A stretch of 64,000 nucleotides of DNA from Streptomyces sp. NBC_01353 (GTDB lineage: Bacteria; Actinomycetota; Actinomycetes; Streptomycetales; Streptomycetaceae), in assembly GCF_036237275.1 (NCBI RefSeq), contig NZ_CP108352.1:2666001-2730000 (forward strand), in the 5' to 3' direction. The translations under genes and the position numbers were made by a program. Positions 51,832 to 61,038 of this stretch are shown one piece after another. Under the pieces are notes generated by a model. That model did not search any database and had not been told where the DNA came from. It saw nothing but the letters and a program-made list of their open reading frames with translations. Numbering within the stretch: position 1 is the stretch's first letter; each line of letters opens with the position of its first letter.

Positions 51832-54079
51832 CCTCGTTGTCCTCCGCGTTCGAAACCGTCACACGCTGCATGGGGATCTTCGCACGGTCGTCGTCCCGTT
51901 CGGCGTCCCGTGCGTCGGCGGCGGCGCGGGACTCGGCGGGTTCGATGCTGATCCGGGGCAGTCGACGGTCGAGCCAGCGCGGCAGCCACCAGTTCGCCCC
52001 ACCGAGCATGTGCATGAGTGCCGGGACGAGCAGCGTCCGCAGGACGAAGGCGTCGAGGGCGACGGCGGCCGCGAGCGCGATGCCGAACATCGCGATGACC
52101 CGGTCCCCGCTCAGGACGAAGGCGAGGAAGACGGAGATCATGATGACCGCCGCGGAGTTGATCACCCGGCTGGTCTCGGCGAGCCCGACCCGGACCGCTC
52201 GACGGTTGTCGCCGGTCTCCAGCCACTCCTCGTACATCCGGCTGACCAGGAAGACCTGGTAGTCCATGGAGAGCCCGAAGAGCACCGACACCATGATCAC
52301 GGGCAGGAAGGGTTCGATCGGGCCGGCGCTGCCGAGCCCCAGCAGCTCGCTCCCCCACCCCCACTGGAAGATCGCGACGACGATCCCGAAGGAGGAGGCG
52401 ACGGCGGCCACGTTCATGGCCGCGGCCTTCAGCGGGATGCCGATCGACCGGAAGGCGAGCAGGAGCAGCAGACAGCCGAGCGCGATGACGACACCCACGA
52501 AGAGCGGCAGCTTGCCGACGATAATCTCGGCGAAGTCGTCGTACGAGGCGGTGACGCCGCCGACATGCACGTCCAACGAGGTGCCCTGCTCGGCCGCGGG
52601 CAGCACGTCCGCGCGCAGCCGGTCGACGAGCTCGCTCGTCGCCTTCGACTGCGGGGAGGAGTCCGGTACGACGGTCAGGACGGCCGTGTCCCCCGCGCTG
52701 TTGTACGTGATCGGCGAGACGGACTGGACATCTCGGGTGTTCGCCAGCTCGGCCGGCAGCTCCCCGAGCGCGACCCGGTCATCGGCGCCGTCGATCTCGG
52801 CGACGAGGGTGAGCGGCCCGTTGACGCCGGGCCCGAAGCCTTCGGCGAGCAGGTCGTACGCCTGTCGCGTCGTCGCCGTGGCCGAGCCGTTGCCCTGGTC
52901 GGACGTACCGAGATGGAGCGAGAGGGTCGGCAGGGCCAGGACGAGCATGACGACGGCGGCGACCGCGCCGAGCAGCTTGGGGTGGCGCTCCACGAAGGCG
53001 GACCAGCGGGCGGCGAAGCCGGTCGGCAGCTCGGGCTGCGGGCCGTGCTCGGCGAGGTGTCGTCGTTCGCGCCGGCTGAGCGCACGCATCCCGATGAGGG
53101 AGAGCAGCGCGGGCAGCAGGGTGACGGAGGCGGCGACGGTGAGGACCACGGTCAGCGAGGCGGCGATGGCGACGCCGTTGAGGAAGCTGAGCCTGAGGAT
53201 CAACATGCCGAGCAGTGCGATGCAGACGGTCGCGCCCGCGAAGACGACGGCACGGCCGGTGGTCGCGACGGCGATCTGCGCGGATTCGGCGACCGAGAGC
53301 CCGCGTTTGAGGCCCTTGCGGTGCCGGGTGACGATGAACAGGGCGTAGTCGATGCCGACGCCGAGGCCGATGAGCAGGCCCAGCATGGGTGCGAAGTCGG
53401 CGACCGTCATGACGTGGCCGAGCAGCGCGATCCCGGAGTACGCGATGCCGACGCTGACGAGGGCGGTGGCGATGGGGAGCGCGGAGGCGGCGAGCGAGCC
53501 GAAGGCGAGGAAGAGGACGACGGCCGCGACGACGACGCCGACGGCCTCGGCGGTGTGTCCGCCGGGGGCCTCGGTGAGGGCGATGGCGGTGCCGCCGAGT
53601 TCGACCTGGACGCCGTCGCCCGCGGCCGTGCGGGCCGTGTCGACGAGCGCCTGGGCCTGGGCCTTCGGGATGTCGTCGGCCTGCTCGTGGAAGGTGACGG
53701 CTGCGTAGGCGGTGTGCCCGTCCTCGCTGATCTGTGCCTGGGCGGCCGGGCTGTCGCCGTACGGGGAGGTCACCGACGCGATGCCGGGCAGTTCGGCCAC
53801 CTCGTCGAGCATCTCGGTCATGCGCTGCTCGATGCCGGTGGCGCGGACACTGCTCGTGTCGGTGTGCCAGACGATGGTGTCGCTGTCACCGCCCGCGCCG
53901 GGGAACCCCTGATCGAGGAGAGCGGTGGCACGGCCGGACTCGGTGCCTGGTACCTCGTAGTCGTTGGAGTACGCGTTGCCCGCGACCGCTGCGCCGGCGA
54001 CTGCTCCGCCGAGGGCGATGAGCCAGAGCAGAACGACGACGAGGCGGTGCTTGATGCACCACCGTGCGATGGCTGCCAA
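51809..54079 (-). CDS. MMPL-family RND transporter
   Basis: 756 residues with 12 predicted membrane segments in two halves, each starting with one helix followed by a large external loop. Conserved GLGVGIDYALFIVTRHR in the first half and FGLSMDYQVFLVSRMYEEW in the second carry the Asp-Tyr pairs of the proton path. These export lipids or antibiotics, or resist drugs. The TTG at 54079 is chosen because GGGAGC lies 8 nt upstream; the longer frame begins with residues unlike a membrane protein start. Confidence 0.87.
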   Translation of the reverse strand: MAAIARWCIKHRLVVVLLWLIALGGAVAGAAVAGNAYSNDYEVPGTESGRATALLDQGFPGAGGDSDTIVWHTDTSSVRATGIEQRMTEMLDEVAELPGIASVTSPYGDSPAAQAQISEDGHTAYAAVTFHEQADDIPKAQAQALVDTARTAAGDGVQVELGGTAIALTEAPGGHTAEAVGVVVAAVVLFLAFGSLAASALPIATALVSVGIAYSGIALLGHVMTVADFAPMLGLLIGLGVGIDYALFIVTRHRKGLKRGLSVAESAQIAVATTGRAVVFAGATVCIALLGMLILRLSFLNGVAIAASLTVVLTVAASVTLLPALLSLIGMRALSRRERRHLAEHGPQPELPTGFAARWSAFVERHPKLLGAVAAVVMLVLALPTLSLHLGTSDQGNGSATATTRQAYDLLAEGFGPGVNGPLTLVAEIDGADDRVALGELPAELANTRDVQSVSPITYNSAGDTAVLTVVPDSSPQSKATSELVDRLRADVLPAAEQGTSLDVHVGGVTASYDDFAEIIVGKLPLFVGVVIALGCLLLLLAFRSIGIPLKAAAMNVAAVASSFGIVVAIFQWGWGSELLGLGSAGPIEPFLPVIMVSVLFGLSMDYQVFLVSRMYEEWLETGDNRRAVRVGLAETSRVINSAAVIMISVFLAFVLSGDRVIAMFGIALAAAVALDAFVLRTLLVPALMHMLGGANWWLPRWLDRRLPRISIEPAESRAAADARDAERDDDRAKIPMQRVTVSNAEDNEDVRDIAG

Positions 54080-54142
54080 AGGACGTGCTCCCTGGTGGGT
54101 GGTTCGTGGATCTTTACCGGGGAACAGCCCGCAAAGAACGCA

Positions 54143-54159
54143 TGACCTACGTGAGGTCA
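54143..54159. promoter_or_regulatory. Candidate operator upstream of the MMPL gene
   Basis: TGACCT-ACGTG-AGGTCA, perfect 6-bp arms with a 5-nt centre. It lies 64 bp before the transporter start. No regulator gene is adjacent. Confidence 0.4.
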
Positions 54160-54280
54160 CTCTTGCAGCCTTAAGAGATCCTTTGCCCCTTTCGTGTCGT
54201 TACTCACAGCGCTGCGCAGAAGCTCAGACCATTGGCCCCGGGCTCCCGCGCAGCGCGTTCGGAAGATCTTGTTCGCGGCC

Positions 54281-56371
54281 TCAGCCGGAGACGCTCGCCC
54301 GCCCGTTCTCGATGTGCCCCATGAGCCGTCGGCGGAAGCCGCCGGGGGCGGTCACCTCGACGTCGTACCAGCCGTGCGCGTCGGCCGCGGAGTGCACGAC
54401 GGTACGGCTCCTGCCGGGCTTGACGGTGACGGTGCGGGTCCAGTCGCGGAGGTCGTCCCGGTCGACGTAACCGAGCGGGCGGACGGTGAAGGAGACCGGG
54501 GCGGCGCCCGTGTTCCGTACGGTGAGATGCAGGTCACGGTCATGATGGTCGATGTGCGAGGCGGCCTCGGCGCCGCCCGCCGCCGGGCCCTCGAACTCGC
54601 GGCGGAAGCCGTTCGGACCGGTGATCGTGAACCGGTAATGATCACGCGTAAGGGGTACCGCCCATTCCGCCGCGCCCCTTACATCCTTGTGCTGGGGGAC
54701 GGTGAACTCTCCTGCGTACGGATAGAGAGCGAAGTGGACGCTCGCCTTCCCGCTGTTCCGCAGGGCGACGGTGATCTCCTTCTCCCCCACCTTCGCGGCG
54801 GCGTCCGGCTGGTACGGCAGCGGGCGAGCGGGGCGGGTGCCCGGCTCCTGCACCGGCATCTGCTGGACGAGCGGGGGCTGCGGCCGCCAGCGGCCGGAGA
54901 ACGGCGGGATCGGGCCGGGCTGCTCGACCTCGGGCCGGCGGTGACCGCGGCGGAAGTCGAAGGCGGAGGTCAGATCGCCGGTGACGGCGCGGCGCCACGG
55001 GGTGATGTTGGGCTCCTGGATGCCGGTGAGCTTCTCCAGGAGGCGGATCACGGAGGTGTGGTCGAAGGTCTCGGAGCAGACGTAGCCGCCGACCGACCAG
55101 GGGGAGACGACGAGCAGCGGGACGCGGATGCCTAGGCCGGTGGGCAGACCCTTGTAGCGCTCGTCCGTGTTGTCGGCCGGCGGGACGGGCGGCGGGACGT
55201 GGTCGAAGAAGCCGTCGTTCTCGTCGTAGTTGATCAGCACGACGGTGTGGCGCCACACGTCGGGGTGCGAGCCGAGGGCGTCGAGCACCTTGTAGACGAG
55301 GGAGGCGGAGGCGATCGGCGAGGAGGAGCCGGGGTGCTCGGAGTCGATCGCGGAGGGGACGAGGTAGGAGACCTCCGGCAGCGTCCCGGCGGCCACGTCG
55401 GCACGGAACGCGTCGGCGAGCTTGCCGGTCTCGACGCGGCGCAGTCCACGCTCGAAGAGCGAGCGCTCGGCGGCGGTGAGGGTGGCGACGCCGTCCTCGA
55501 GGGCGGCGAGGAGCCGGGTCCGCTCGGCGGCGTCGTCCGTGTCGCGGACGGCGGCGTAGAAGGACTCCATGAAGGTGTGCCCGCCGGTGGTGGCGAGCGC
55601 CTTGCGGGCGATCTTCTTGAAGCTGGTGAAGAACTCGATGTTGTTGTCGGTGAAGTTCTCCCACTCCGTGTACGTCTTCCAGCTTCGCCCGGCCGCTTCG
55701 AGGCGCTCGGCGTAGGTGGGCCAGGAGTAGCCGGGGTGGGTGCCCTCGGCGTACGCGGCGTTGGTGACGGCACGGCTGCCGTCGGCCTCGAAGCCGGTCC
55801 AGCCGGACCACAGGTGGTTCCGGTTGGGGCTCGTCGAGGTGTGGATGGAGGAGTGGTAGGCGTCGCAGATGGTGAAGGTGTCGGCGAGCTCGTAGTGCAG
55901 CGGGATGTCCTGGCGGTCGTAGTACGCCATCGTCGCCGCGGTCTTGGCGGAGACCCAGCCGTCCATCCAACCGTCGCGCCACGCCTTGGCGCCCCCGCTC
56001 CATGAGTGGTCGAGGTCGCCTATGTACTGGAGGTCCTTCTGCTGGGCCTCGGCGGCGTTCCTGATCGGGAACGGCAGCACGGTCCGGCCGAGCGCGGCGG
56101 GCTGTTCGAAGACCGGCTTGCCGGAGGGGAGCTCGACGGCGTTGCGGTCCCCGAATCCGCGGACGCCGCGGAGGGTGCCGAAGTAGTGGTCGAAGGACCG
56201 GTTCTCCTGCATGAGGATCACGACGTGCTTCACCGCCGACATCCCGCCGGCCGGGGGCCCCGCGGCCATGGCCTCCTGCAACGACGGTGGGAGCAGCGAC
56301 CCGGCGGCGGCAACGCCGAGGGCGCCACCGCCCAGCGCGAGGAGCCTTCTGCGAGACATCTCGGGTGACAC
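54281..56371 (-). CDS. TAT-exported phosphocholine-specific phospholipase C
   Basis: 696 residues. The twin-arginine signal is SRRRLLALGGGALGVAAAG. The phosphoesterase domain has MQENRSFDHYFGTLRG near residue 60 (metal-binding Glu-Asn), SPNRNHLWSGWTG, IDSEHPGSSSP and NYDENDGFFDHVPPP; two C-terminal DUF756 beta domains cover about residues 510-690. It cleaves phosphatidylcholine or sphingomyelin outside the cell. The start is GTG at 56371 (VSPEMSRR) with TGGAGG upstream. A CCAATGG/CCATTGG inverted repeat is just upstream (56392-56417). Confidence 0.93.
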   Translation of the reverse strand: MSPEMSRRRLLALGGGALGVAAAGSLLPPSLQEAMAAGPPAGGMSAVKHVVILMQENRSFDHYFGTLRGVRGFGDRNAVELPSGKPVFEQPAALGRTVLPFPIRNAAEAQQKDLQYIGDLDHSWSGGAKAWRDGWMDGWVSAKTAATMAYYDRQDIPLHYELADTFTICDAYHSSIHTSTSPNRNHLWSGWTGFEADGSRAVTNAAYAEGTHPGYSWPTYAERLEAAGRSWKTYTEWENFTDNNIEFFTSFKKIARKALATTGGHTFMESFYAAVRDTDDAAERTRLLAALEDGVATLTAAERSLFERGLRRVETGKLADAFRADVAAGTLPEVSYLVPSAIDSEHPGSSSPIASASLVYKVLDALGSHPDVWRHTVVLINYDENDGFFDHVPPPVPPADNTDERYKGLPTGLGIRVPLLVVSPWSVGGYVCSETFDHTSVIRLLEKLTGIQEPNITPWRRAVTGDLTSAFDFRRGHRRPEVEQPGPIPPFSGRWRPQPPLVQQMPVQEPGTRPARPLPYQPDAAAKVGEKEITVALRNSGKASVHFALYPYAGEFTVPQHKDVRGAAEWAVPLTRDHYRFTITGPNGFRREFEGPAAGGAEAASHIDHHDRDLHLTVRNTGAAPVSFTVRPLGYVDRDDLRDWTRTVTVKPGRSRTVVHSAADAHGWYDVEVTAPGGFRRRLMGHIENGRASVSG

Positions 56372-56391
56372 GAACGACCTCCAGACGACGG

Positions 56392-56417
56392 CCAATGGTT
56401 CGCCTTCGAGCCATTGG
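56392..56417. promoter_or_regulatory. Inverted repeat upstream of phospholipase C
   Basis: CCAATGG and CCATTGG, perfect 7-bp arms separated by 12 bp, 20 bp before the start codon. It may be an operator or a leader hairpin. Confidence 0.35.
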
Positions 56418-56558
56418 GTGGTACGCGGGGGACGGTAGTGAGACCGAATGACGGTGAGAAGACCCGGCGACGGCGGGGTGGTGAACGTCCATCAGGTCGT
56501 GACGGAAGTCCAAGCGGATTCTCCGAACAGTGGGCGCGACGCCGCCTGCGTCACGCCC

Positions 56559-56945
56559 CTACTCGACGTGCACGATCTGGATCAGGTTGCCGCAGGTGTC
56601 GTCCAGGACCGCCGTGGTGGACGGGCCCATCTCCAGCGGGTCCTGGGTGAATTGGACCCCGAGCCCGCGCAGTCGGTCGAACTCCGCCTGCACGTCGTCC
56701 ACGGCGAAGGAGACCGCCGGGATGCCGTCCTTCGCCAGCCCCGTCTTGTACGCCTGCACCACGGGATGACGGGAGGGCTCGAGCAGCAGTTCGGTCCCCT
56801 CGGGGTCTTCCGGCGAGACCATGGTCAACCACCGGTCCGTACCCAGCGGGACGTCGTGCTTCTTCACGAAGCCGAGCACATCCGTGTAGAAGCGCTCGGC
56901 CTTCTCCTGGTCGTCGACGAAGACGCTGGTGATGTGGATCCTCAT
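56559..56945 (-). CDS. VOC/glyoxalase superfamily protein
   Basis: 128 residues, one VOC domain. It starts MRIHITSVFVDDQEKAERFYTD..., with the paired beta-alpha-beta-beta-beta modules ending in TCGNLIQIVHVE. A PhnB/lactoylglutathione-lyase-like single-domain protein; substrate unknown. The ATG at 56945 overlaps the ArsR stop (ATGA), so the regulator gene and this one form a two-gene operon. Confidence 0.87.
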   Translation of the reverse strand: MRIHITSVFVDDQEKAERFYTDVLGFVKKHDVPLGTDRWLTMVSPEDPEGTELLLEPSRHPVVQAYKTGLAKDGIPAVSFAVDDVQAEFDRLRGLGVQFTQDPLEMGPSTTAVLDDTCGNLIQIVHVE

Positions 56946-57235
56946 GGGGTGCTCTCCGGTGTTTCGGGCCTGAGCCACCGGCTCGCGATGCGCTCAAGGG
57001 GTTCGGTGTTCAGATCGTGGAACTTGTAACGGCCCTGCCGCCGCGAGACGACCAGACCCGCAGATTCCAGTACGGCGAGATGCTGGCTGATCGCCTGGCG
57101 GGACAGCCCCAGACCGTGCTTCGTCACCAGCCGTGTGCATATCTCGAACAGGGTCTGACCGTCCCGTTCCACCAGCTCATCGAGGATGCGCCGTCGGGTG
57201 GGATCGGCCAGCGCCTTGAAGACATCCTCCGTCAT
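56942..57235 (-). CDS. ArsR-family transcriptional regulator
   Basis: 97 residues. The winged helix is FKALADPTRRRILDELVERDGQTL...LSRQAISQHLAVLESAGLV, the form seen in ArsR regulators of VOC and SRPBCC proteins. No cysteine metal motif, so it is not a metal sensor of the classic kind. The ATG at 57235 is chosen; 57247 is possible. A perfect inverted repeat just upstream is its likely operator. ATGA-coupled to the VOC gene. Confidence 0.88.
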   Translation of the reverse strand: MTEDVFKALADPTRRRILDELVERDGQTLFEICTRLVTKHGLGLSRQAISQHLAVLESAGLVVSRRQGRYKFHDLNTEPLERIASRWLRPETPESTP

Positions 57236-57245
57236 ATCCACCACC

Positions 57246-57269
57246 ATAGGCAAGCAGCCACTTGCCTAT
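57246..57269. promoter_or_regulatory. ArsR operator
   Basis: ATAGGCAAG, 6 nt, CTTGCCTAT: perfect 9-bp arms. Overlaps the region just upstream of the chosen start codon, fitting autoregulation. Confidence 0.7.
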
Positions 57270-57294
57270 CAAGCCAAAGCCCTCCCCATGACAA

Positions 57295-57332
57295 GGGCGG
57301 CCCGCCCCGGAAACCTCCGGTGCGGGCCGCCC
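57295..57332 (-). terminator. Terminator of the gatCAB operon
   Basis: GGGCGGCCCGC (57295-57305) and GCGGGCCGCCC (57322-57332), perfect 11-bp arms, 19 bp past the gatB stop. Confidence 0.8.
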
Positions 57333-57350
57333 CCGTACGAAACCAGCCGA

Positions 57351-58862
57351 TCAGCCCTCGCTGACGCCCAGCTTCTCCAGGATCAGGTCCTTCACGCGCG
57401 CCGCGTCCGCCTGGCCGCGGGTGGCCTTCATGACCGCGCCCACCAGGGCGCCGACCGCCGCGACCTTGCCGCCGCGGATCTTGTCGGCGATGGCGGCGTT
57501 GGCCGCGATGGCCTCGTCGACCGCCGTGCCGAGCGCGCCCTCGTCGGAGACGACCTTCAGGCCGCGCTTCTCGACGACCTCGTCCGGGCCGCCCTCGCCG
57601 GCGAGTACGCCCTCGATGACCTGGCGGGCCAGCTTGTCGGTGAGGTCGCCGGAGGCCACCAGCTCGGTCACCCGGGCGACCTGCGCCGGGGTGATCGGCA
57701 GCTCGTCCAGGGCCGTGCCCGACTCGTTGGCGGAGCGGGCCAGTTCACCCATCCACCACTTGCGGGCCTGGTCCGCCGGAGCACCGGCGTCCGTGGTCGC
57801 GACGATGAGGTCGACCGCGCCCGCGTTGAGGATCGACTGCATGTCGTGCTCCGACACGCCCCACTCCTCGCGGAGCCGGTTGCGGCGCACGCGCGGCAGC
57901 TCGGGCAGCCCGGCACGCAGCTCCTCGACCCACTCACGGGCCGGGGCGACGGGGACGAGGTCGGGCTCCGGGAAGTACCGGTAGTCCTCGGCGTTGTCCT
58001 TGATCCGACCGGACGTGGTGGAGCCGTCCTCCTCGTGGAAGTGACGGGTCTCCTGCACGATCGTGCCGCCCGACTGGAGGACGGCCGCGTGGCGCTGGAT
58101 CTCGAAGCGCGCCGCCCGCTCCACCGAACGGAGCGAGTTGACGTTCTTCGTCTCCGAGCGGGTGCCGAAGACCTTGGTGCCGTGCGGGCGCAGCGACAGG
58201 TTCACGTCGCAGCGCATCTGGCCCTTGTCCATCCGCGCCTCGGAGACGTCCAGCGCGCGGATCAGCTCGCGCAGCTCGGCGACGTACGCCTTGGCGACCT
58301 CGGGAGCGCGCTCGCCCGCACCCTCGATGGGCTTGGTGACGATCTCGATGAGCGGGATGCCGGCCCGGTTGTAGTCGAGCAGGGAGTGGGACGCGCCGTG
58401 GATGCGGCCGGTGGCACCGCCGACGTGCAGCGACTTGCCGGTGTCCTCCTCCATGTGGGCGCGCTCGATCTCCACGCGGAAGATCTCCCCGTCCTCCAGC
58501 TGGACGTCCAGATAGCCGTTGAAGGCGATCGGCTCGTCGTACTGCGAGGTCTGGAAGTTCTTCGGCATGTCCGGATAGAAGTAGTTCTTCCGGGCGAAGC
58601 GGCACCACTCGGCGATCTCGCAGTTCAGCGCGAGACCGATCTTGACGGCCGACTCGACGCCGATCGCGTTGACGACCGGAAGCGAGCCGGGCAGACCGAG
58701 ACAGGTGGGGCAGGTCTGCGAGTTGGGCTCGGCACCCAGCTCGGTCGAGCAGCCGCAGAACATCTTGGTCTTCGTACCGAGTTCGACATGGACCTCCAGG
58801 CCCATGACGGGGTCGTACGCAGCGAGCGCCGCGTCGTACGACAGCAGTTCAGTGACGGTCAC
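57351..58862 (-). CDS. gatB: Asp-tRNA(Asn)/Glu-tRNA(Gln) amidotransferase subunit B
   Basis: 503 residues. It binds the mischarged tRNA and phosphorylates the side chain. Conserved [20 protein letters not shown] with zinc-binding Cys, [38 protein letters not shown] and the C-terminal YqeY-like helical domain. Complete with gatA and gatC upstream, interrupted by a small membrane protein gene. Confidence 0.96.
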   Translation of the reverse strand: MTVTELLSYDAALAAYDPVMGLEVHVELGTKTKMFCGCSTELGAEPNSQTCPTCLGLPGSLPVVNAIGVESAVKIGLALNCEIAEWCRFARKNYFYPDMPKNFQTSQYDEPIAFNGYLDVQLEDGEIFRVEIERAHMEEDTGKSLHVGGATGRIHGASHSLLDYNRAGIPLIEIVTKPIEGAGERAPEVAKAYVAELRELIRALDVSEARMDKGQMRCDVNLSLRPHGTKVFGTRSETKNVNSLRSVERAARFEIQRHAAVLQSGGTIVQETRHFHEEDGSTTSGRIKDNAEDYRYFPEPDLVPVAPAREWVEELRAGLPELPRVRRNRLREEWGVSEHDMQSILNAGAVDLIVATTDAGAPADQARKWWMGELARSANESGTALDELPITPAQVARVTELVASGDLTDKLARQVIEGVLAGEGGPDEVVEKRGLKVVSDEGALGTAVDEAIAANAAIADKIRGGKVAAVGALVGAVMKATRGQADAARVKDLILEKLGVSEG

Positions 58863-58878
58863 AGTGAGACTTTCCCTC

Positions 58879-59121
58879 TCAGCCCAGCAGGACGTCGTCG
58901 TCGCCCAGGCGCTTCAGCTCCCGGTAGAGGATCGCCAGGCCGGTAACGATGGCGGCGGCGGACACGGCGGAGTCGATCAGCCGCAGCATGTCGTTGTCGT
59001 TGCGGGCCATCTTGGCCTGCTTCGCGACGCTGATGGCACCGAACGCGGTGGTCGCCAGCGAGACGTAGACGCCGGTCTTGGACTTCTTGAAGTTCTTGGC
59101 CTTCTTTGCCATGGCACTCAC
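58879..59121 (-). CDS. Small membrane protein inside the gatCAB operon, 80 aa
   Basis: 80 residues. A Lys-rich start ([13 protein letters not shown]) is followed by one or two membrane helices ([14 protein letters not shown] and [21 protein letters not shown]). No domain recognised. The GTG at 59121 overlaps the gatA stop (GTGA) and has AGGAGG 10 nt upstream; an ATG at 59112 is an alternative. It lies 16 bp before gatB, so it is made along with the amidotransferase. Confidence 0.72.
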   Translation of the reverse strand: MSAMAKKAKNFKKSKTGVYVSLATTAFGAISVAKQAKMARNDNDMLRLIDSAVSAAAIVTGLAILYRELKRLGDDDVLLG

Positions 59122-60617
59122 AGCGACGGAGCCTCCTCAAGCAGCGGGTGACCCCACTTTTCCACGAAGGCGGCCTCGACGGCGGCGCCGACCTTGTACA
59201 GCCGGTCGTCCTTCATTGCGGGGGCGATGATCTGCAGTCCGACCGGCAGGCCGTCCTCCGGCGCGAGACCGCAGGGCAGCGACATGGCCGAGTTGCCGGC
59301 CAGGTTGGTCGGGATGGTGCACAGGTCCGCGAGGTACATCGCCATCGGGTCGTCGGCGCGCTCGCCGATCGGGAAGGCGGTGGTGGGGGTCGTCGGGGAG
59401 ACGATCACGTCCACCTGCTCGAAGGCCTTCTCGAACTCGCGGGTGATGAGGGTGCGGACCTTCTGCGCCGAGCCGTAGTACGCGTCGTAGTAGCCGGAGC
59501 TCAGCGCGTACGTACCGAGGATGATGCGGCGCTTGACCTCGTCGCCGAAGCCGGCCTCACGGGTGAGGGCGGTGACGTCCTCGGCCGACCTGGTGCCGTC
59601 GTCGCCGACCCGCAGGCCGTAGCGCATGGCGTCGAAGCGGGCCAGGTTGGAGGAGCACTCCGACGGCGCGATCAGGTAGTACGCCGAAAGGGCGAGGTCG
59701 AAGGTCGGGCAGTCCAGCTCGACGATCTCGGCGCCCAGCGACTTCAGCAGCTCGACGGACTCGTCGAAGCGCTGGACGACGCCGGCCTGGTAGCCCTCGC
59801 CACGGAACTGCTTGACGACACCGACGCGCATTCCGGCGACGGAGCCGTTGCGGGCCGCCTCGACGACCGGCGGGACCGGGGCGTCGATGGAGGTCGAGTC
59901 CAGCGGGTCGTGTCCGGCGATGGCCTCGTGGAGCAGCGCCGCGTCCAGGACCGTACGGGCGCAGGGGCCGCCCTGGTCGAGAGAGGAGGAGAAGGCCACC
60001 ATGCCGAAGCGGGAGACGCCGCCGTAGGTCGGCTTGACGCCGACGGTGCCGGTGACGGCAGCGGGCTGGCGGATCGAGCCGCCGGTGTCCGTGCCGATGG
60101 CGAGCGGGGCCTCGTACGCGGCGAGGGCGGCGGAGGAGCCACCGCCGGAGCCGCCGGGGATCCGGGTCAGGTCCCAGGGGTTGCCGGTGGGGCCGTAGGC
60201 GCTGTTCTCGGTGGAGGACCCCATGGCGAACTCGTCCATGTTGGTCTTGCCGAGGATGACGACGTCGGCGGCCTTCAGCTTCTTGACCAGCGTCGCGTCG
60301 TACGGCGGGATCCAGCCTTCGAGGATCTTCGAACCGACGGTCGTCGGGATGCCGGCGGTGGTGAAGATGTCCTTGAGCGCGAGGGGGACGCCGGCCAGCG
60401 GGCCGAGCTTCTCGCCCTTGGCGCGCTTCTCGTCCACGGCGCGGGCCTGGGCGAGGGCGCCCTCGCGGTCGACGTGCAGGAAGGCGTGGACCTTCTCGTC
60501 GACGGCCTCGATACGGGCGAGGTGGGCCTCGGTCACCTGGACCGCGGTGAGCTCGCCCGCGGCGATCTTCCCGGCGATCTCGGCAGCCGTGAGCTTGATG
60601 ATGGTGCTGTCCGTCAT
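59118..60617 (-). CDS. gatA: Asp-tRNA(Asn)/Glu-tRNA(Gln) amidotransferase subunit A
   Basis: 499 residues, amidase-signature family. The Ser-Ser-Lys triad is in [29 protein letters not shown], with the catalytic Lys near residue 80 in VPLALKD. It releases ammonia from Gln or Asn and channels it to GatB. The ATG at 60617 is 4 bp after gatC. Translationally coupled to the following small gene. Confidence 0.96.
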   Translation of the reverse strand: MTDSTIIKLTAAEIAGKIAAGELTAVQVTEAHLARIEAVDEKVHAFLHVDREGALAQARAVDEKRAKGEKLGPLAGVPLALKDIFTTAGIPTTVGSKILEGWIPPYDATLVKKLKAADVVILGKTNMDEFAMGSSTENSAYGPTGNPWDLTRIPGGSGGGSSAALAAYEAPLAIGTDTGGSIRQPAAVTGTVGVKPTYGGVSRFGMVAFSSSLDQGGPCARTVLDAALLHEAIAGHDPLDSTSIDAPVPPVVEAARNGSVAGMRVGVVKQFRGEGYQAGVVQRFDESVELLKSLGAEIVELDCPTFDLALSAYYLIAPSECSSNLARFDAMRYGLRVGDDGTRSAEDVTALTREAGFGDEVKRRIILGTYALSSGYYDAYYGSAQKVRTLITREFEKAFEQVDVIVSPTTPTTAFPIGERADDPMAMYLADLCTIPTNLAGNSAMSLPCGLAPEDGLPVGLQIIAPAMKDDRLYKVGAAVEAAFVEKWGHPLLEEAPSL

Positions 60618-60621
60618 GTGA

Positions 60622-60918
60622 TTAGTCCTCCCCCAGGATCTGCGGCACCTTGAAACGCTGCTGCTCCTGGGCCGGGGCGCCGGAGAGCGCCTGCTCGGGG
60701 GTGAGCGACGGACGGACCTCGTCCGCGCGCATGACGTTCGTCAGCGGCAGCGGGTGGGAGGTCGGCGGAACGTCTTGGTCGGCGACCTCGGAGACGCGGG
60801 CGACCGCGCCGATGATGTCGTCGAGCTGACCGGCGAAGTGATCGAGCTCTTCGCCCTTCAACTCCAGACGCGCCAGCCGTGCGAGGTGGGCGACCTCCTC
60901 GCGCGTGATGCCAGGCAT
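60622..60918 (-). CDS. gatC: Asp-tRNA(Asn)/Glu-tRNA(Gln) amidotransferase subunit C
   Basis: 98 residues. It stabilises the GatA-GatB complex. [22 protein letters not shown] is the conserved N-terminal helix and NVMRADEV...[18 protein letters not shown] is the C-terminal wrap. The ATG at 60918 starts the conserved region. First gene of the operon; a strong hairpin (61004-61029) separates it from the upstream GGDEF-EAL gene. Confidence 0.95.
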   Translation of the reverse strand: MPGITREEVAHLARLARLELKGEELDHFAGQLDDIIGAVARVSEVADQDVPPTSHPLPLTNVMRADEVRPSLTPEQALSGAPAQEQQRFKVPQILGED

Positions 60919-61003
60919 GCGATCCTCACGGGGTGAGTTTGATGGTGTTGGGCCCAATCCTATGGGGCCCGCACCTCTACCCGTGAAACGGTTTGCCGCG
61001 GCT

Positions 61004-61029
61004 GCCCCGGGGGCGCGCCCCCCCGGGGC
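61004..61029 (-). terminator. Terminator of the rmdB-like gene
   Basis: GCCCCGGGGG (61004-61013) and CCCCCGGGGC (61020-61029), perfect 10-bp stem, 10 bp past the stop. Confidence 0.7.
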
Positions 61030-61038
61030 GTCGGACCG

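Noticed and set aside
56372-56450. PHO box at the phospholipase C promoter
   Set aside because: Only one GTTCGCC-like unit is visible; PhoP needs at least two direct 11-bp repeats.
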